Positions 25,906-35,332 of a stretch of 48,536 bases of DNA are shown here, one piece after another; the first letter of the stretch is position 1; every line of letters starts with the position of its first letter. The stretch comes from Gammaproteobacteria bacterium (GTDB taxonomy: Bacteria > Pseudomonadota > Gammaproteobacteria > HyVt-429), in contig JAJDOE010000100.1 of NCBI GenBank assembly GCA_022340345.1, positions 1-48,536 on the forward strand. Reading direction: 5' to 3'. The notes beneath the pieces were generated by a model. The model saw nothing but the letters and a program-made list of their open reading frames with translations, ran no database searches and was not told the origin of the DNA. Both the position numbers and the translations under genes were made by a program.

Positions 25906-27198
25906 CTAACGGACCTGGCCGTCACCCAGCACCACGTATTTAAGGGTAGTGAGGCCCTCGAGCCCCACCGGCCCGCGTACGTGCAGACGGTCCGTGGAGA
26001 TGCCGATTTCCGCGCCGAGGCCGTATTCGAACCCGTCCGCGAAGCGCGTGGAGGCGTTGACCATGACCGAGCTGGAATCCACTTCCCGCAGGAAACGCCG
26101 GGCATTCCCCAGGTGACTGGTGACGATGGCATCGGTGTGCCCGGACCCGTAACGGGCGATGTGGGCCATGGCCGCTTCCAGTCCATCCACGCAACGCACC
26201 GACAGCACCGGCGCCAGGTACTCGGTGGACCAGTCCGCCTCGCTGGCGGCCCGTGCGGTCGGCACCAGCGCACAGGTACGCTCGCAGCCGCGCAGTTCCA
26301 CTCCTTTTTCCGCGAAGCGTGCCGCAAGCACCGGCAGCAGTTCTTCGGCAAGGGTGGAATCCACCAGCAGGGTCTCCATGGTGTTGCAGGTACCATAACG
26401 CTGGGTCTTGGCATTCACGGCGATCGCCTCGGCCATGGCCGGATCCGCGTGGGCGTCGATATAAACGTGGCACACGCCGTCCAGATGCTTGATCACGGGC
26501 ACCCGCGAGTCGGCAATGACCCGCTCGATCAGCCCGCGGCCGCCACGGGGCACGATCACGTCCAGGTACTCGTCCATGGCCAGCAGCGCCGCCACCGCTG
26601 CGCGGTCGCGGGTTGCCACCACCTGGATCGTGGCTTCCGGCAGGCCGGCGTCCGCGAGGCCGGCGGCGATGCAGTCCGCCAGCGCCAGATTCGAATGCAG
26701 CGCCTCGGAGCCACCGCGCAGGATCGCCGCATTGCCTGCCTTCAGGCAAAGCGCCGCGGCATCTACGGTGACGTTGGGCCGCGACTCGTAGATGATGCCG
26801 ATCACTCCCAGCGGCACGCGCATGCGGCCTACCTGGATTCCGGACGGGCGAACCGCCAGATCGCTGATCGCGCCCACCGGGTCGCCCAGTGCCGCTACCT
26901 GGGCGAGACCCGTAAGCATGTCGTCAATGCGCGCGGGTGTCAGCTCAAGCCGGTCAAGCAGGGCGCTGTCGAGGCCGTTGGCGCGTGCCGCCTGCATGTC
27001 CTCACGATTGGCGGCGGAGATCTGCTCGCGGCGTTGCGCGATGCGCGTGGCAATCGATTCGAGCGCGGCGTTCTTGTCCGCGGTAGCCACGGCCCGCAGG
27101 CGAGCAGCCGCCTCGCGCGCGGCGCGCCCGACACCCTGCATGTAGCCAGCGATATCCATGTCCTGCATGTTGTTTCTTTGCTCCGCGGAGCCGGTCAT
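25906..27198 (-). CDS. proA: ProA, gamma-glutamyl phosphate reductase
   Basis: ProA reduces gamma-glutamyl phosphate to the semialdehyde in proline synthesis. I start at ATG 27198, which overlaps the holA stop as ATGA and gives 430 residues; ATG 27168 (420 residues, [14 protein letters not shown]) is equally near the family length of about 417. The frame stays open far upstream but that part is only the holA antiframe. Landmarks are the NADPH region [31 protein letters not shown] and the catalytic Cys in [16 protein letters not shown]. No proB is visible in the window. Confidence 0.95.
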   Translation of the reverse strand: MTGSAEQRNNMQDMDIAGYMQGVGRAAREAAARLRAVATADKNAALESIATRIAQRREQISAANREDMQAARANGLDSALLDRLELTPARIDDMLTGLAQVAALGDPVGAISDLAVRPSGIQVGRMRVPLGVIGIIYESRPNVTVDAAALCLKAGNAAILRGGSEALHSNLALADCIAAGLADAGLPEATIQVVATRDRAAVAALLAMDEYLDVIVPRGGRGLIERVIADSRVPVIKHLDGVCHVYIDAHADPAMAEAIAVNAKTQRYGTCNTMETLLVDSTLAEELLPVLAARFAEKGVELRGCERTCALVPTARAASEADWSTEYLAPVLSVRCVDGLEAAMAHIARYGSGHTDAIVTSHLGNARRFLREVDSSSVMVNASTRFADGFEYGLGAEIGISTDRLHVRGPVGLEGLTTLKYVVLGDGQVR

Positions 27199-28211
27199 CG
27201 TACCAGCCCCCGGGTGCCGCAGATTGCAAGGCTGAGCTGTTCCAGTTCCAGCCACACGTCCCCTTCCCGCCAGCCCTTGATGGTGCGATCGATGCGCGCC
27301 AGCCAGCTCAGCCATCCGGGCCAGCGATGGGTGGGTACGCGGCGCAGGGCCTTGCCCACCAAGGCCTGGCGGGAACTCCATACGCCGTGGCTGCGCAGCA
27401 CCTCGCCCTGCGGGCGTCCGGCGGCAAGCTCTGCCGCAATTCCGGCGAGCTTGCGCAGCTCCCGCGCCAGCGCCCAGACCACCAGCACCGGCTCGGCACC
27501 CTCGGCTCGCAAGCCCCCGAGGATGCGGACGCAGCGTGCGCCGTGGCCCGCCAGGCAGCCATCCACCAGTGCGAACACATCGAAACGGGCGTCCTCCGCC
27601 AGCGCCGCGGTGACCGGATCGATATCCAGCTGGGTGCCCAGCAGCAGGGCCAGTTTGTCGATTTCCTGGGCGACCGCCAGCAGGTTGCCCTCGAAACGGT
27701 GCGCCAGCAGTTGCTCCACCTCCGCCGGGGCGGACAGTTGGCGGGTCCTGAGGCGGGCACGAATCCACGCCGGCAGTTCTTCGGGCCGCACCCGGCGCGC
27801 CAGGACCACCACGCCGGCCTTGTCCAGCGCTTTGAACCAGCGGGTGTTGCGCGCCGAACGGTCCAGGCCGCCGGTGCGCACCAGCAACAGGGTGTCCGGC
27901 GGCGGCGCCTGGCAGTACGCCACCAGCGCCTTGGCGCCCGCATCCCCGGGGCGCCCGGTGGGCAGCCGCAGTTCAATCAGCCGCCGGGTGGAAAACAGGG
28001 ACATGGCGCTGGCGGCGGCAGCCAGTTGCTGCCAATCGAAGCCGCGTTCCACTTCCAGCACCTGGCGGTCCTCGAAGCCCGCGGTGCGCGCCCAGGCACG
28101 CAAGCTGTCGGCGGCCTCTTCCGCCAGCAATGCTTCGTCGCCACCGATGAGAAATACCGGCGACGGGTCTCCCGACAACTGGGTACCGATGCCGGCCGGA
28201 TCGATCAGCAA
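27195..28211 (-). CDS. holA: HolA, DNA polymerase III delta subunit
   Basis: HolA is the clamp-loader subunit that opens the beta clamp. The 338 residues align with the family: [19 protein letters not shown] near the N-terminus, [27 protein letters not shown], and the C-terminal collar domain with [16 protein letters not shown]. No ATG or GTG is available near the N-terminal homology, so TTG 28211 is the best start, seven bases after the lptE stop. The product closely matches E. coli HolA in length (343). lptE-holA is a conserved pair. Confidence 0.94.
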   Translation of the reverse strand: MLIDPAGIGTQLSGDPSPVFLIGGDEALLAEEAADSLRAWARTAGFEDRQVLEVERGFDWQQLAAAASAMSLFSTRRLIELRLPTGRPGDAGAKALVAYCQAPPPDTLLLVRTGGLDRSARNTRWFKALDKAGVVVLARRVRPEELPAWIRARLRTRQLSAPAEVEQLLAHRFEGNLLAVAQEIDKLALLLGTQLDIDPVTAALAEDARFDVFALVDGCLAGHGARCVRILGGLRAEGAEPVLVVWALARELRKLAGIAAELAAGRPQGEVLRSHGVWSSRQALVGKALRRVPTHRWPGWLSWLARIDRTIKGWREGDVWLELEQLSLAICGTRGLVR

Positions 28212-28218
28212 GCGGGTA

Positions 28219-28716
28219 TCAGCCCCTGACCGTGGACAGGCGTCGCACGATCTGCTGGGCGATATCTTTCTCCAGGTCCTCGCGCAGGATGCGCTCCTCG
28301 CTTTCCCCCTGGAGTACCTGACCGCTGTCGAAGCGGTAATCGCGGCGGGACTGGACCCGCTGGGAGTTGAGCAGCTTGCTGCCGGTGCGGCTGGTCAGGT
28401 CGAAACTAACCGCATAGATCAGGTTGTAGCCGGTGGCCTTGCCGCGGGAATCCACGGTACTGACCTCGCGGCGGTAGTCCGTGTCGCGAAGACGCAAAAC
28501 CGCGGTGGCTTCGCGGGCGGAGCTCACCAACTCGCCGCCGGAGAAACGCAACAGTTCCTCCACTCGCTGGCGTAGCTCCGGCTCGCCGCCCTGGATGTTT
28601 ACCCGCGAAACACTCTGCGGGAGATCGACTTTGCCGCGCAGCTGAAAACCGCACCCGGCGAGGGCCGGGACCAGCGCAAATACGATCAACAGTCGGGGGA
28701 TTGACAGCCGCTTCAT
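28219..28716 (-). CDS. lptE: LptE, LPS-assembly lipoprotein
   Basis: LptE plugs the LptD barrel and helps place LPS at the cell surface. The 165 residues begin with a lipoprotein signal, LLIVFALVPALAGCGFQLRG, where LAGC is the lipobox. The mature domain carries the usual Gly-Phe-x-L-R start and a C-terminal Q-I-V-R-R-L. ATG 28716 is the first gene after a promoter with TATAAT, in the 77-base gap to leuS. Confidence 0.95.
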   Translation of the reverse strand: MKRLSIPRLLIVFALVPALAGCGFQLRGKVDLPQSVSRVNIQGGEPELRQRVEELLRFSGGELVSSAREATAVLRLRDTDYRREVSTVDSRGKATGYNLIYAVSFDLTSRTGSKLLNSQRVQSRRDYRFDSGQVLQGESEERILREDLEKDIAQQIVRRLSTVRG

Positions 28717-28745
28717 TCGGAAAATCCTCTTTCAACGCCGGGGGC

Positions 28746-28774
28746 ATTATAAACGGGGCGGGTTCCGCCAACCA
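28746..28774 (-). promoter_or_regulatory. Promoter candidate for lptE-holA-proA-nadD-rsfS-rlmH-maf-rng
   Basis: The minus strand has a perfect TATAAT (28751-28746) with a 17-base spacer to TGGTTG (28774-28769), a weak -35. Transcription would start near 28739, leaving a leader of about 20-25 bases before lptE. It lies in the short gap after leuS, so the operon can be expressed apart from leuS. Confidence 0.5.
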
Positions 28775-28793
28775 CCGGTCATATCGGTAGCGC

Positions 28794-31247
28794 TCAGCTA
28801 ACCACCAGGTTGACCAGTTTGCCCGGCACGACCACCAGCTTGCGCAGGGTTTTCCCCTGCAGGTGGCGGGCCACCGCCTCGCTGGCCAGCGCCGCGGCTT
28901 CGATGGCCTGCCGGTCCGCACCCGCGGGCACCTGGATCCGGTCCCGCAGGCGTCCGTTCACCTGCACCACCAGCTCCAGCTGATCCTGTTCCAGGGCGGT
29001 CTCGTCCACCACCGGCCAGGGACCGTCCACCGGGGTGTCTCCGAAGCCCAGATCCCGCCACAGGGCCTGGGCGATGTGCGGTGTAATCGGCGCCAGCAGG
29101 GCCAGCAACATGCGCAGCCCTTCGCGCAGCGTTGCGTCCCGGCCCGGAGTCTGCGTGCCGGCGGCGTCCTGCAGCAGGTTGAGCATCTTCATGGCGGCGG
29201 AAGCCACGGTATTGAACTGGTTCCGGCGGTAGTCGTAGTCGGCCTGGCGCAACAGGGCATGCAGCTCGCGGCGCACCGCCGGGTCGCCGGGGTCCGAGTC
29301 GGCCGCCCGCCGGACCGTCGCGCCCTGCGCGACGGCAAATGCCCACAAGCGCCGCAGGAATCGGTAGGCGCCTTCGACCCCGCTGTCCGACCAGTCCAGG
29401 GACTGGTCCGGCGACGAAGCAAACACGATAAACAGGCGCACCGTATCCGCCCCGTACCGCGCGATCAGGTCTTCCGGGTCCACGGTGTTGCCCTTGGACT
29501 TGGACATCTTCACCCCGTCCTTGAGCACCATGCCCTGGGTCAGCAAGCGGGCGAAGGGTTCATCGGTGCTGACCAGGCCCTCGTCGCGCATCAGGCGATG
29601 AAAAAAGCGCGCATACAGCAGGTGCAGGATCGCGTGTTCGATTCCACCAATGTACTGGTCCACGGGCAGCCAGTAGGCGGCGCGCTCATCCAGCATCGCC
29701 GTGTCACAGTCCGGGCTGGTGAAGCGGGCAAAATACCAGGACGACTCCATGAAGGTGTCGAAGGTGTCGGTTTCCCGCCGGGCAGCACCGCCGCAAGCGG
29801 GGCACTGGGTAGTAACGAACTCTTCCAGCCGGGTCAGCGGCGAAACCGCGCCATCCAGGGCCACGTCTTCCGGCAGCCGCACCGGCAACTGTTCGTCGGG
29901 CACCGGCTGGATCCCGCAGGCATCGCAGTAGATCACCGGTATCGGGCAACCCCAGTAGCGCTGCCGGGACACACCCCAGTCCCGCAGCCGAAACGCCACT
30001 CGCTTCTCGCCGCGCTCCAGGCGGCCGAGCTTCGCGGCCACGGCATCCACCGCATCGCGAAATCCCAGGCCGTCAAACTCTCCGGAATTGACCACCACGC
30101 CCTTTTCCTCGTCCGCCGCTTCCGCGACCCGGGAAGCGGGGTCGCCCGCGAAACCCTCCGGCACCACCACCGCCTCTACCGGCAGCTGGTATTTGCGGGC
30201 AAATTCCCAGTCCCGCTGGTCATGGCCGGGAACCGCCATCACCGCGCCCTCGCCATAGGCCATGAGCACAAAGTTGGCCACCCACACCGGCAGGCGCCGG
30301 CCGCTCAGGGGATGGAGCACGAACAAGCCGGTGTCCATGCCGCGCTTCTCCGCGGTTTCCAGCGCGGCCTCGGAAGTTTCCGCCTGGCGGCAGGATTCGA
30401 TGAACTCCGCCAGATGCGGGCGATCCTGTGCGGCACGGGCCGCCAGGGCATGTTCCGGTGCTACCGCCACGTAGGTGGCGCCCATCAGGGTATCCGCGCG
30501 GGTGGTGAATACCCGGAGCGCCTCCGCCGGCGCATCCGCGATCGGGAAATGGATCTCCACGCCTTCGGAACGACCGATCCAGTTGCGCTGCATGGTGCGC
30601 ACCTTCTCCGGCCAGCCCTCCATTTCGTCCAGGGCGTCCAGCAGCTCCTGGGCGTAGTCGGTGATTTTCAGGAACCACTGCGGAATCTCGCGGCGCTCCA
30701 CCGGCGTATCGCAACGCCAGCAGCAGCCGTCTACTACCTGCTCGTTGGCCAACACCGTCATGTCCTTCGGGCACCAGTTCACCGGAGCCGTACGCCGGAA
30801 GGCGATGCCCTTTTTCAGCAGCCGGGTGAACAGCCACTGTTCCCACCGGTAGTACTCCGGCTGGCAGGTAGCCAGTTCGCGGGACCAGTCGTAAGCGAAG
30901 CCCAGGCGTTGCAGCTGCTCGCGCATGTAGTCGATGTTCTGGCGGGTCCAGCTCGCAGGCGGCACGCCATGCTGCAAAGCGGCGTTTTCCGCCGGCAGGC
31001 CGAATGCATCCCAACCCATGGGCTGCAGAACGTTTCGCCCCCGCATGCGCTGGTAGCGGCTCATCACGTCGCCGATGGTGTAGTTGCGCACATGGCCCAT
31101 GTGCAGACGTCCCGATGGATAGGGAAACATGGACAGGCAGTAGTACTTTTCCCGCGCCGGGTCTTCCCGGGCGCGAAAGGTCTGGTTGTCCCGCCACCAC
31201 GCCTGGGCCTCGGCTTCGACGTGCTCGGGATGGTATTGCTCGTTCAC
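28794..31247 (-). CDS. leuS: Leucyl-tRNA synthetase
   Basis: LeuRS charges tRNA-Leu. GTG 31247 gives 817 residues starting [14 protein letters not shown], aligned with E. coli LeuS; the frame extends to 31358 without homology. The class I signatures are HMGH at 49-52 ([12 protein letters not shown]) and KMSKS in [14 protein letters not shown]. The CP1 editing domain is present, with the [19 protein letters not shown] stretch, as are the zinc-type Cys pairs and the C-terminal [14 protein letters not shown] hairpin precedes it (31274-31293). Confidence 0.97.
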   Translation of the reverse strand: MNEQYHPEHVEAEAQAWWRDNQTFRAREDPAREKYYCLSMFPYPSGRLHMGHVRNYTIGDVMSRYQRMRGRNVLQPMGWDAFGLPAENAALQHGVPPASWTRQNIDYMREQLQRLGFAYDWSRELATCQPEYYRWEQWLFTRLLKKGIAFRRTAPVNWCPKDMTVLANEQVVDGCCWRCDTPVERREIPQWFLKITDYAQELLDALDEMEGWPEKVRTMQRNWIGRSEGVEIHFPIADAPAEALRVFTTRADTLMGATYVAVAPEHALAARAAQDRPHLAEFIESCRQAETSEAALETAEKRGMDTGLFVLHPLSGRRLPVWVANFVLMAYGEGAVMAVPGHDQRDWEFARKYQLPVEAVVVPEGFAGDPASRVAEAADEEKGVVVNSGEFDGLGFRDAVDAVAAKLGRLERGEKRVAFRLRDWGVSRQRYWGCPIPVIYCDACGIQPVPDEQLPVRLPEDVALDGAVSPLTRLEEFVTTQCPACGGAARRETDTFDTFMESSWYFARFTSPDCDTAMLDERAAYWLPVDQYIGGIEHAILHLLYARFFHRLMRDEGLVSTDEPFARLLTQGMVLKDGVKMSKSKGNTVDPEDLIARYGADTVRLFIVFASSPDQSLDWSDSGVEGAYRFLRRLWAFAVAQGATVRRAADSDPGDPAVRRELHALLRQADYDYRRNQFNTVASAAMKMLNLLQDAAGTQTPGRDATLREGLRMLLALLAPITPHIAQALWRDLGFGDTPVDGPWPVVDETALEQDQLELVVQVNGRLRDRIQVPAGADRQAIEAAALASEAVARHLQGKTLRKLVVVPGKLVNLVVS

Positions 31248-31273
31248 GGATTGGGGCCGGCGAAAGTAGTCTT

Positions 31274-31293
31274 CCCCCGCCTTTTCACGGGGG
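31274..31293 (-). terminator. GC hairpin between DUF4389 gene and leuS
   Basis: On the minus strand CCCCCG and CGGGGG (six pairs) enclose TGAAAAGG. It lies 27 bases before the leuS start and lacks a following U-run, so it could be a weak terminator or a leader structure of leuS. Confidence 0.3.
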
Positions 31294-31314
31294 CGGTCGC
31301 GTGCTGGACGCCTT

Positions 31315-31659
31315 TCAGGCTCCGGGCTTCCCGGATGCGTCTTTGCCGTCGCCGGCATCGTCGCCGGGGGCCGGTTCTACCGGAGCGCCCTGCGGCCAAT
31401 CGGAGAACGGGAACGGAGCATCGTCGTGACGGTAGGTCAGGTAGCCGAGTATGTCGTGGATGTACGCGATCAGTTGGGACCCGAATTGGGACACCCGCTC
31501 GTTGCGATCACCGGTGATCAACGTCAGCAACGCCTGGAAAAAGACGACGAGCACAATCAGGTGCGCCACGACGTAGAAAATCACCACGAACAGGAACATG
31601 AAAGCAAAGCGCTTCCAGGTTTGCGGGTTCTTCAGGTGTACGACCAATTCTTCGTTCAT
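31315..31659 (-). CDS. DUF4389 family membrane protein
   Basis: DUF4389 proteins are small membrane proteins of unknown function found mainly in gammaproteobacteria. I start at ATG 31659 (114 residues, [17 protein letters not shown]), with a Shine-Dalgarno-like GGAAAA eight bases upstream; the frame extends to 31689. One long hydrophobic region (about 18-45) contains [19 protein letters not shown], followed by [21 protein letters not shown], then a disordered Asp/Gly/Pro-rich tail. It lies between a TPR lipoprotein and leuS. Confidence 0.8.
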   Translation of the reverse strand: MNEELVVHLKNPQTWKRFAFMFLFVVIFYVVAHLIVLVVFFQALLTLITGDRNERVSQFGSQLIAYIHDILGYLTYRHDDAPFPFSDWPQGAPVEPAPGDDAGDGKDASGKPGA

Positions 31660-31745
31660 CAGGATTTTCCGTTTGGGCACCATCGCCACGGTGGGGTTCC
31701 CGGCGGGGCCAATCTTAACGCATTTGGATTGAGGTATTCATTTCG

Positions 31746-32189
31746 TCAGCGCCGCGCCCGGTCCCGGGCGGCAGCCGCCCCGGCCTGATCGCCGCGAAGG
31801 CGCCGCGCCTCGGCAATCAGTTGCCAGTTGGCCCGCACCAGGCGGGGCTGCTCGCCGGCCAACTGGTTGGAACGGATGGCAAGGCGCTCGGCCCGCCCGG
31901 GCTCACCGGCGGCGAGGCGCACCTGCGCCAGCTGGTGCCACAGGGCAGGATTTTCCGGCTCAATGCGCAGGGCACGCTCCAGGGCCGCCGCGGCCGCCTC
32001 CGTGTCGCCCACACTGAGAGAGGTGGAGGCGCTGGCGGCCAGCGCCGTTGCCGCCGCCACCGGCGGAGCCGCGGTCGGCGCGGTCGGCGCGGCGGCAGTA
32101 GGCCGGCTGGACGGCGCGGCACAGGCACCGAGCAACAGGGCCAGCGCCAGCACCAGCGGGCTCAACGCCCGAAGATTTTTTTCATCCAT
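31746..32189 (-). CDS. TPR-containing putative lipoprotein
   Basis: The 147-residue protein begins at ATG 32189, inside the end of the PBP1b gene (28 bases of overlap). LVLALALLLGAC supplies a lipobox (LGAC) with the acylated Cys near residue 22, followed by a low-complexity Ala/Pro/Thr linker (about 25-55). The C-terminal half contains a tetratricopeptide-like helical hairpin, AAAALERALRIEPENPALWHQLAQVRLAAGEPGRAERLAIRS. Its position directly after PBP1b, with overlap, suggests a periplasmic accessory of cell-wall synthesis comparable in idea to LpoB, but I see no LpoB homology; that role is inference. Confidence 0.8.
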   Translation of the reverse strand: MDEKNLRALSPLVLALALLLGACAAPSSRPTAAAPTAPTAAPPVAAATALAASASTSLSVGDTEAAAAALERALRIEPENPALWHQLAQVRLAAGEPGRAERLAIRSNQLAGEQPRLVRANWQLIAEARRLRGDQAGAAAARDRARR

Positions 32190-34612
32190 CGTTTGAGTTT
32201 ACCGGGTTTCTGCTGTGCCGCCGGGTCCGCCGGGTCCGCCGCCTCGTCGGAGCCTTCGTTGCTGCAGCCCCCCGCCGGCGGCAGCCTGGATCCCGCCAGA
32301 AAGGGAAGTTGGACCACGTTGCTACACTGGGATCCGGAGCGTCGTCCGCTGACCCGGTCCACGAAGGCCCAGCGAGTGCCCTCCGGGACCCGTGGCTTCA
32401 GTGGTTCCACCGGCAGGCGCGCCATCAGGTCGCCAAACACCCGCATCGCGCCGCTGGCACCGGTCAGACCGGTGGACTGGTTGTCGTCACGACCCACCCA
32501 GACGACTGCCAGCAGATCCCCGGTGAACCCGGCAAACCAGCTGTCGCGGAAGTCATTGGTGGTACCGGTCTTGCCCGCCACCGCCAGGGATTTCGGAAGG
32601 AAATCCGCTAAGCGGCGGCCGGTTCCCGCGCGCACGGTGTGCTGCAACGCGGTAGTGACCAGGAATACCGCTCCCGCGCTGGCGGCGGTCTCCACGTCCA
32701 GGGGATACCGGGAAAGCGGCTGCTCCTCCGCCGTCAACACCGAACGCACCGCCTTGACCGGCATGCGTGCCCCGCCGCTGGCGATGCCATGATACAGGCG
32801 TGCCATCTCCAGCGGGCTTGCGTCCAGCGAACCCAGCAGGGTCGCCGGATAGGCGGGTGGCCGTTGTGCCAGTCCCAGCGCCATCAACTGGTCGAGCACC
32901 GCATTGACGCCCACCGCCATGCCCAGGTGTGCGGTGGCGGCGTTGTAGGACTGGGCCAGCGCTTCCGCCAACGGCACCGCTCCATGGAATTTACGATCGA
33001 AATTGTGCGGCTCCCATACCGGCGCGCCGGCCTGGCGCACACGGATCGCGGTGTCCTCCAGCAGTGTCGCCAGGGTGTAGTGGTCGGGGTCGCTAAGTGC
33101 CGTCAGATAAACGAATGGCTTTATCAGGGAGCCTACCGGGCGACGCGAGTCGATGGCGCGGTTGAACGTGCCGGGGCGCCCGTCACGGCCGCCCACCAGC
33201 GCGCGCACCTCGCCGGTTCCCCGGTCCAGCACGACCGCCGCCGCCTGCAGGGTGCCGGGTTTCATCTTGCGTCGTTTCTCGAGTTGCGCCAGCTGGCCCG
33301 CCACCGCGTCCTCGGCGGCCCGCTGCACGATCGGATCGTAGGCAGTAAACACACGCAATCCTTCCTGGCGCAGGGACTCGGCCGGATAGTCGGCAAGCAG
33401 CTGTTCCCGCGCCAGGGTCATGTAGGCGGAATGCGCGCTGAAGGTGTCGTTTGTGGAAATGCTGGCCAGCCCCAGTGGCGCCTCGCTGGCCCGGGCCGCG
33501 TCCGCCGGAGACAGGTATCCGAGCCGCGCCATTTCCGAGAGCACCAGGTTACGGCGCTCCAGCGCCCGCTTCGGGTGGCGGCGGGGATTGAACTGGGAGG
33601 GACCCTTCACCAGCCCCGCCAGCAGGGCCAGCTCCGGCAGTTCGAGTTCCGCCAGCGGGCGATGGAAATAGAAACGGCTGGCGAGCCCAAATCCATGAAT
33701 CGCACGATTCCCCTGCTGGCCCAGGTACACCTCGTTGAGGTAGGCCTCGAGGATTTCCGCCTTGCCGTAATGCCATTCCAGCAGCAGGCTCATCACCACT
33801 TCCACCAGCTTGCGGCGCAAGGTGCGGTCGGCGGACAGAAAGTAGTTCTTGACCAGTTGCTGGGTCAGGGTACTTCCGCCCTGCACGGTCGCGCCGGCAC
33901 GCAGGTTGGCCCACAGGGCCCGGACGATGCCACGGGGATCAATCCCCGGGTGGGAATAAAAGTTACGGTCCTCAATGGCAAACAGGGCGGTGACCAGTGG
34001 TCGGGGTACTTCCTCCAGCCGCAGCAATACCCGGTCCTCGTGGGCTCCCAGGCGGATGCTGCCGAGCAGGTAGGGGTCCAGGCGGGTCAACACCACGTCC
34101 TTGCCGTTTTCCCGGAGCGTGGTGAGGGTATCCCCGGAAAAACGCAGATCCAGGTCCGCCGAAGGCTGGTCGCCGTCCCAGAAACGAAAACCGCGGGTGC
34201 GTAGCTGGAAGCGGTCGCCCTGGCGGTGATAGCTGCCAGGGCGCCCTGCGCTCTTCACGGCGCGGTATCCCAGGGTGGTGAGTTCCTGCTGCAGGCGATC
34301 GGCGCTCAGGGCCAGGCCCGCATACAGTTCCAGCGGCCGCGCATAGACGTGGGCCGGAATCTCCCAGCGGCTGCCCTCGAAACGACTGGTGATCTCCCGA
34401 TCCAGGTAGATCCCGTAGCCCACCAGCAACAGCAGCGCTCCTGCTCCGGACCACCAAAAAATCCGGCGCCGGTTGCGCGAAAAGTAGCTACGAAAGGAAG
34501 TGGTACGCCGCCGGGACCCGGTTGCCTTGCGCCGGGGGGCGGCACGCCGGCGGGAGGCGGATTTCTTAGGAACGGGTGAACGCCTGGGACGGCGTCCGCC
34601 TACATCTCCCAT
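32162..34612 (-). CDS. mrcB: PBP1b, bifunctional peptidoglycan synthase
   Basis: Penicillin-binding protein 1b polymerises glycan strands and cross-links them. The 816 residues show a basic cytoplasmic tail, a membrane helix at 51-70, a UB2H domain (about 75-150), a GT51 domain with catalytic E214 in FAIEDRNFYSHPG and the family-typical GGSTLTQQLVKN near 246, and a transpeptidase with S495-xx-K498 (VGSLIKPF), SYN at 555-557 and KTG at 681-683. The C-terminal extension is Lys/Gly-rich. ATG 34612 lies inside the preceding 74-codon gene by 13 bases. It probably shares that gene's promoter at 34846-34851. Confidence 0.95.
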   Translation of the reverse strand: MGDVGGRRPRRSPVPKKSASRRRAAPRRKATGSRRRTTSFRSYFSRNRRRIFWWSGAGALLLLVGYGIYLDREITSRFEGSRWEIPAHVYARPLELYAGLALSADRLQQELTTLGYRAVKSAGRPGSYHRQGDRFQLRTRGFRFWDGDQPSADLDLRFSGDTLTTLRENGKDVVLTRLDPYLLGSIRLGAHEDRVLLRLEEVPRPLVTALFAIEDRNFYSHPGIDPRGIVRALWANLRAGATVQGGSTLTQQLVKNYFLSADRTLRRKLVEVVMSLLLEWHYGKAEILEAYLNEVYLGQQGNRAIHGFGLASRFYFHRPLAELELPELALLAGLVKGPSQFNPRRHPKRALERRNLVLSEMARLGYLSPADAARASEAPLGLASISTNDTFSAHSAYMTLAREQLLADYPAESLRQEGLRVFTAYDPIVQRAAEDAVAGQLAQLEKRRKMKPGTLQAAAVVLDRGTGEVRALVGGRDGRPGTFNRAIDSRRPVGSLIKPFVYLTALSDPDHYTLATLLEDTAIRVRQAGAPVWEPHNFDRKFHGAVPLAEALAQSYNAATAHLGMAVGVNAVLDQLMALGLAQRPPAYPATLLGSLDASPLEMARLYHGIASGGARMPVKAVRSVLTAEEQPLSRYPLDVETAASAGAVFLVTTALQHTVRAGTGRRLADFLPKSLAVAGKTGTTNDFRDSWFAGFTGDLLAVVWVGRDDNQSTGLTGASGAMRVFGDLMARLPVEPLKPRVPEGTRWAFVDRVSGRRSGSQCSNVVQLPFLAGSRLPPAGGCSNEGSDEAADPADPAAQQKPGKLKRWMKKIFGR

Positions 34613-34824
34613 TCTTCAACAGGCGATGCCTTACGCCGTGTGGACAGCAGCCGCCGGCCTTCCGCCGGGTCGTCGGCAAAAATCATGCGCACTTCGTATT
34701 CCGCATCCGGAGCGCGTTCGGAGCGCAGCTTGCGCGCGAAACTCATCGCCTCCCGAAACGCGGTGAACGTCTCCAGATGCTGCATACGCTGGTCGGGTTC
34801 GATACGAAAAACAAAATACGGCAT
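34600..34824 (-). CDS. Conserved small protein coupled to PBP1b (74 aa)
   Basis: ATG 34824 starts a 74-residue soluble protein, MPYFVFRIEPDQRMQHLETF, continuing TAFREAMSFARKLR and ending WEM. It has a strong Shine-Dalgarno AGGAGG four bases before the ATG and a TATAAT box just upstream. The pattern of a beta strand followed by amphipathic helix and a further strand EVRMIFADDPAEG resembles small conserved proteobacterial proteins of unknown function. Its stop lies inside the mrcB coding region (13-base overlap), so mrcB translation should be coupled to it. No function can be given. Confidence 0.8.
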   Translation of the reverse strand: MPYFVFRIEPDQRMQHLETFTAFREAMSFARKLRSERAPDAEYEVRMIFADDPAEGRRLLSTRRKASPVEEWEM

Positions 34825-34845
34825 GGCGCCTCCTGTGCGGACCGA

Positions 34846-34851
34846 ATTATA
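34846..34851 (-). promoter_or_regulatory. -10 element (TATAAT) for the 74-aa gene and mrcB
   Basis: A perfect TATAAT on the minus strand stands 22 bases before the ATG of the 74-codon gene. No good -35 is seen at 17 bases (TGTCAC). The Shine-Dalgarno sequence AGGAGG lies at 34829-34834. Confidence 0.45.
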
Positions 34852-35006
34852 GGCGGGCCGGGGCGTCGGTGACAGTCGGGTACCGGGCACCCGGAATCCG
34901 GCACCTGGATTTTTCGCCGGCCGGCTCGGCGTGCTCCCAGTAACGCAAAATGTCCCTCTGGCTGCACCCAGGCCCCATGCCGAGATCACAATGCTCCCAC
35001 GGTTTC
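34852..35006 (-). other. 155-base gap with an open frame rich in Trp, Cys and His
   Basis: The gap between the DUF2007 gene and the next promoter is open in one minus-strand frame from 35047 to a stop at 34847, overlapping the DUF2007 end. That frame reads KPWEHCDLGMGPGCSQRDI then LRYWEHAEPAG, repeating W-E-H and with two Cys. It has no plausible start with Shine-Dalgarno sequence except ATG 34976 (MGPGCSQRDI). It could be a relic of an extra C-terminal domain of the DUF2007 protein lost by a frameshift, or chance. A 6-bp inverted repeat CTCGGC/GCCGAG also spans it. Confidence 0.3.
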
Positions 35007-35321
35007 TTATTCTGGAAATTCCGCGCCGCAGTGCCAGCAAAATTCAAACCCTTGCGGACTCATCTCATTACATGCCGCACACATGCGTTCCGGCCCGCTG
35101 TCCGCCGGTCGGCGTTCGAATTCGTCCACCAGCACGGCGGCTTCCGCCGCGCGTCCCGGATCCGCGATCCAGATTTGCGGCCAGGCCTCGGAAACCGGAA
35201 TCTCTCCCACCCCGCCCTGGGCGTTGGCATTGTGCACCTCCGCCTCGATGCCCGCGTGCCGCAGCAGGTCACAGATCAGGTTTGCGGTGAGCAGGTCCGG
35301 GGCGCTGCGCAGGCGGTGCAT
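35007..35321 (-). CDS. DUF2007 domain and zinc-ribbon protein
   Basis: The 104-residue protein has an N-terminal DUF2007 domain (about 1-70; MHRLRSAPDLLTANLICDLL and GIEAEVHNANAQGGVGEIP) and a C-terminal zinc ribbon (MCAACN and FCWHCG, CxxC twice). DUF2007 is annotated as a putative signal-transducing domain without a defined function. ATG 35321 follows the MazG-like gene stop by 11 bases, in the same run of minus-strand genes. A downstream open frame rich in Trp and Cys continues past its stop in another frame (see gap entry). Confidence 0.85.
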   Translation of the reverse strand: MHRLRSAPDLLTANLICDLLRHAGIEAEVHNANAQGGVGEIPVSEAWPQIWIADPGRAAEAAVLVDEFERRPADSGPERMCAACNEMSPQGFEFCWHCGAEFPE

Positions 35322-35332
35322 GAAAGGAGCGA

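Noticed and set aside
25501-28575. Plus-strand open frame of about 1,000 codons
   Set aside because: It runs antisense to nadD, proA, holA and lptE, all clearly coding. Long antisense frames are expected in GC-rich genes; composition (Gln/His/Arg-rich) is that of an antiframe.
28863-31517. Plus-strand open frame of 884 codons
   Set aside because: Antisense to leuS, with no recognisable domain and typical antiframe composition.
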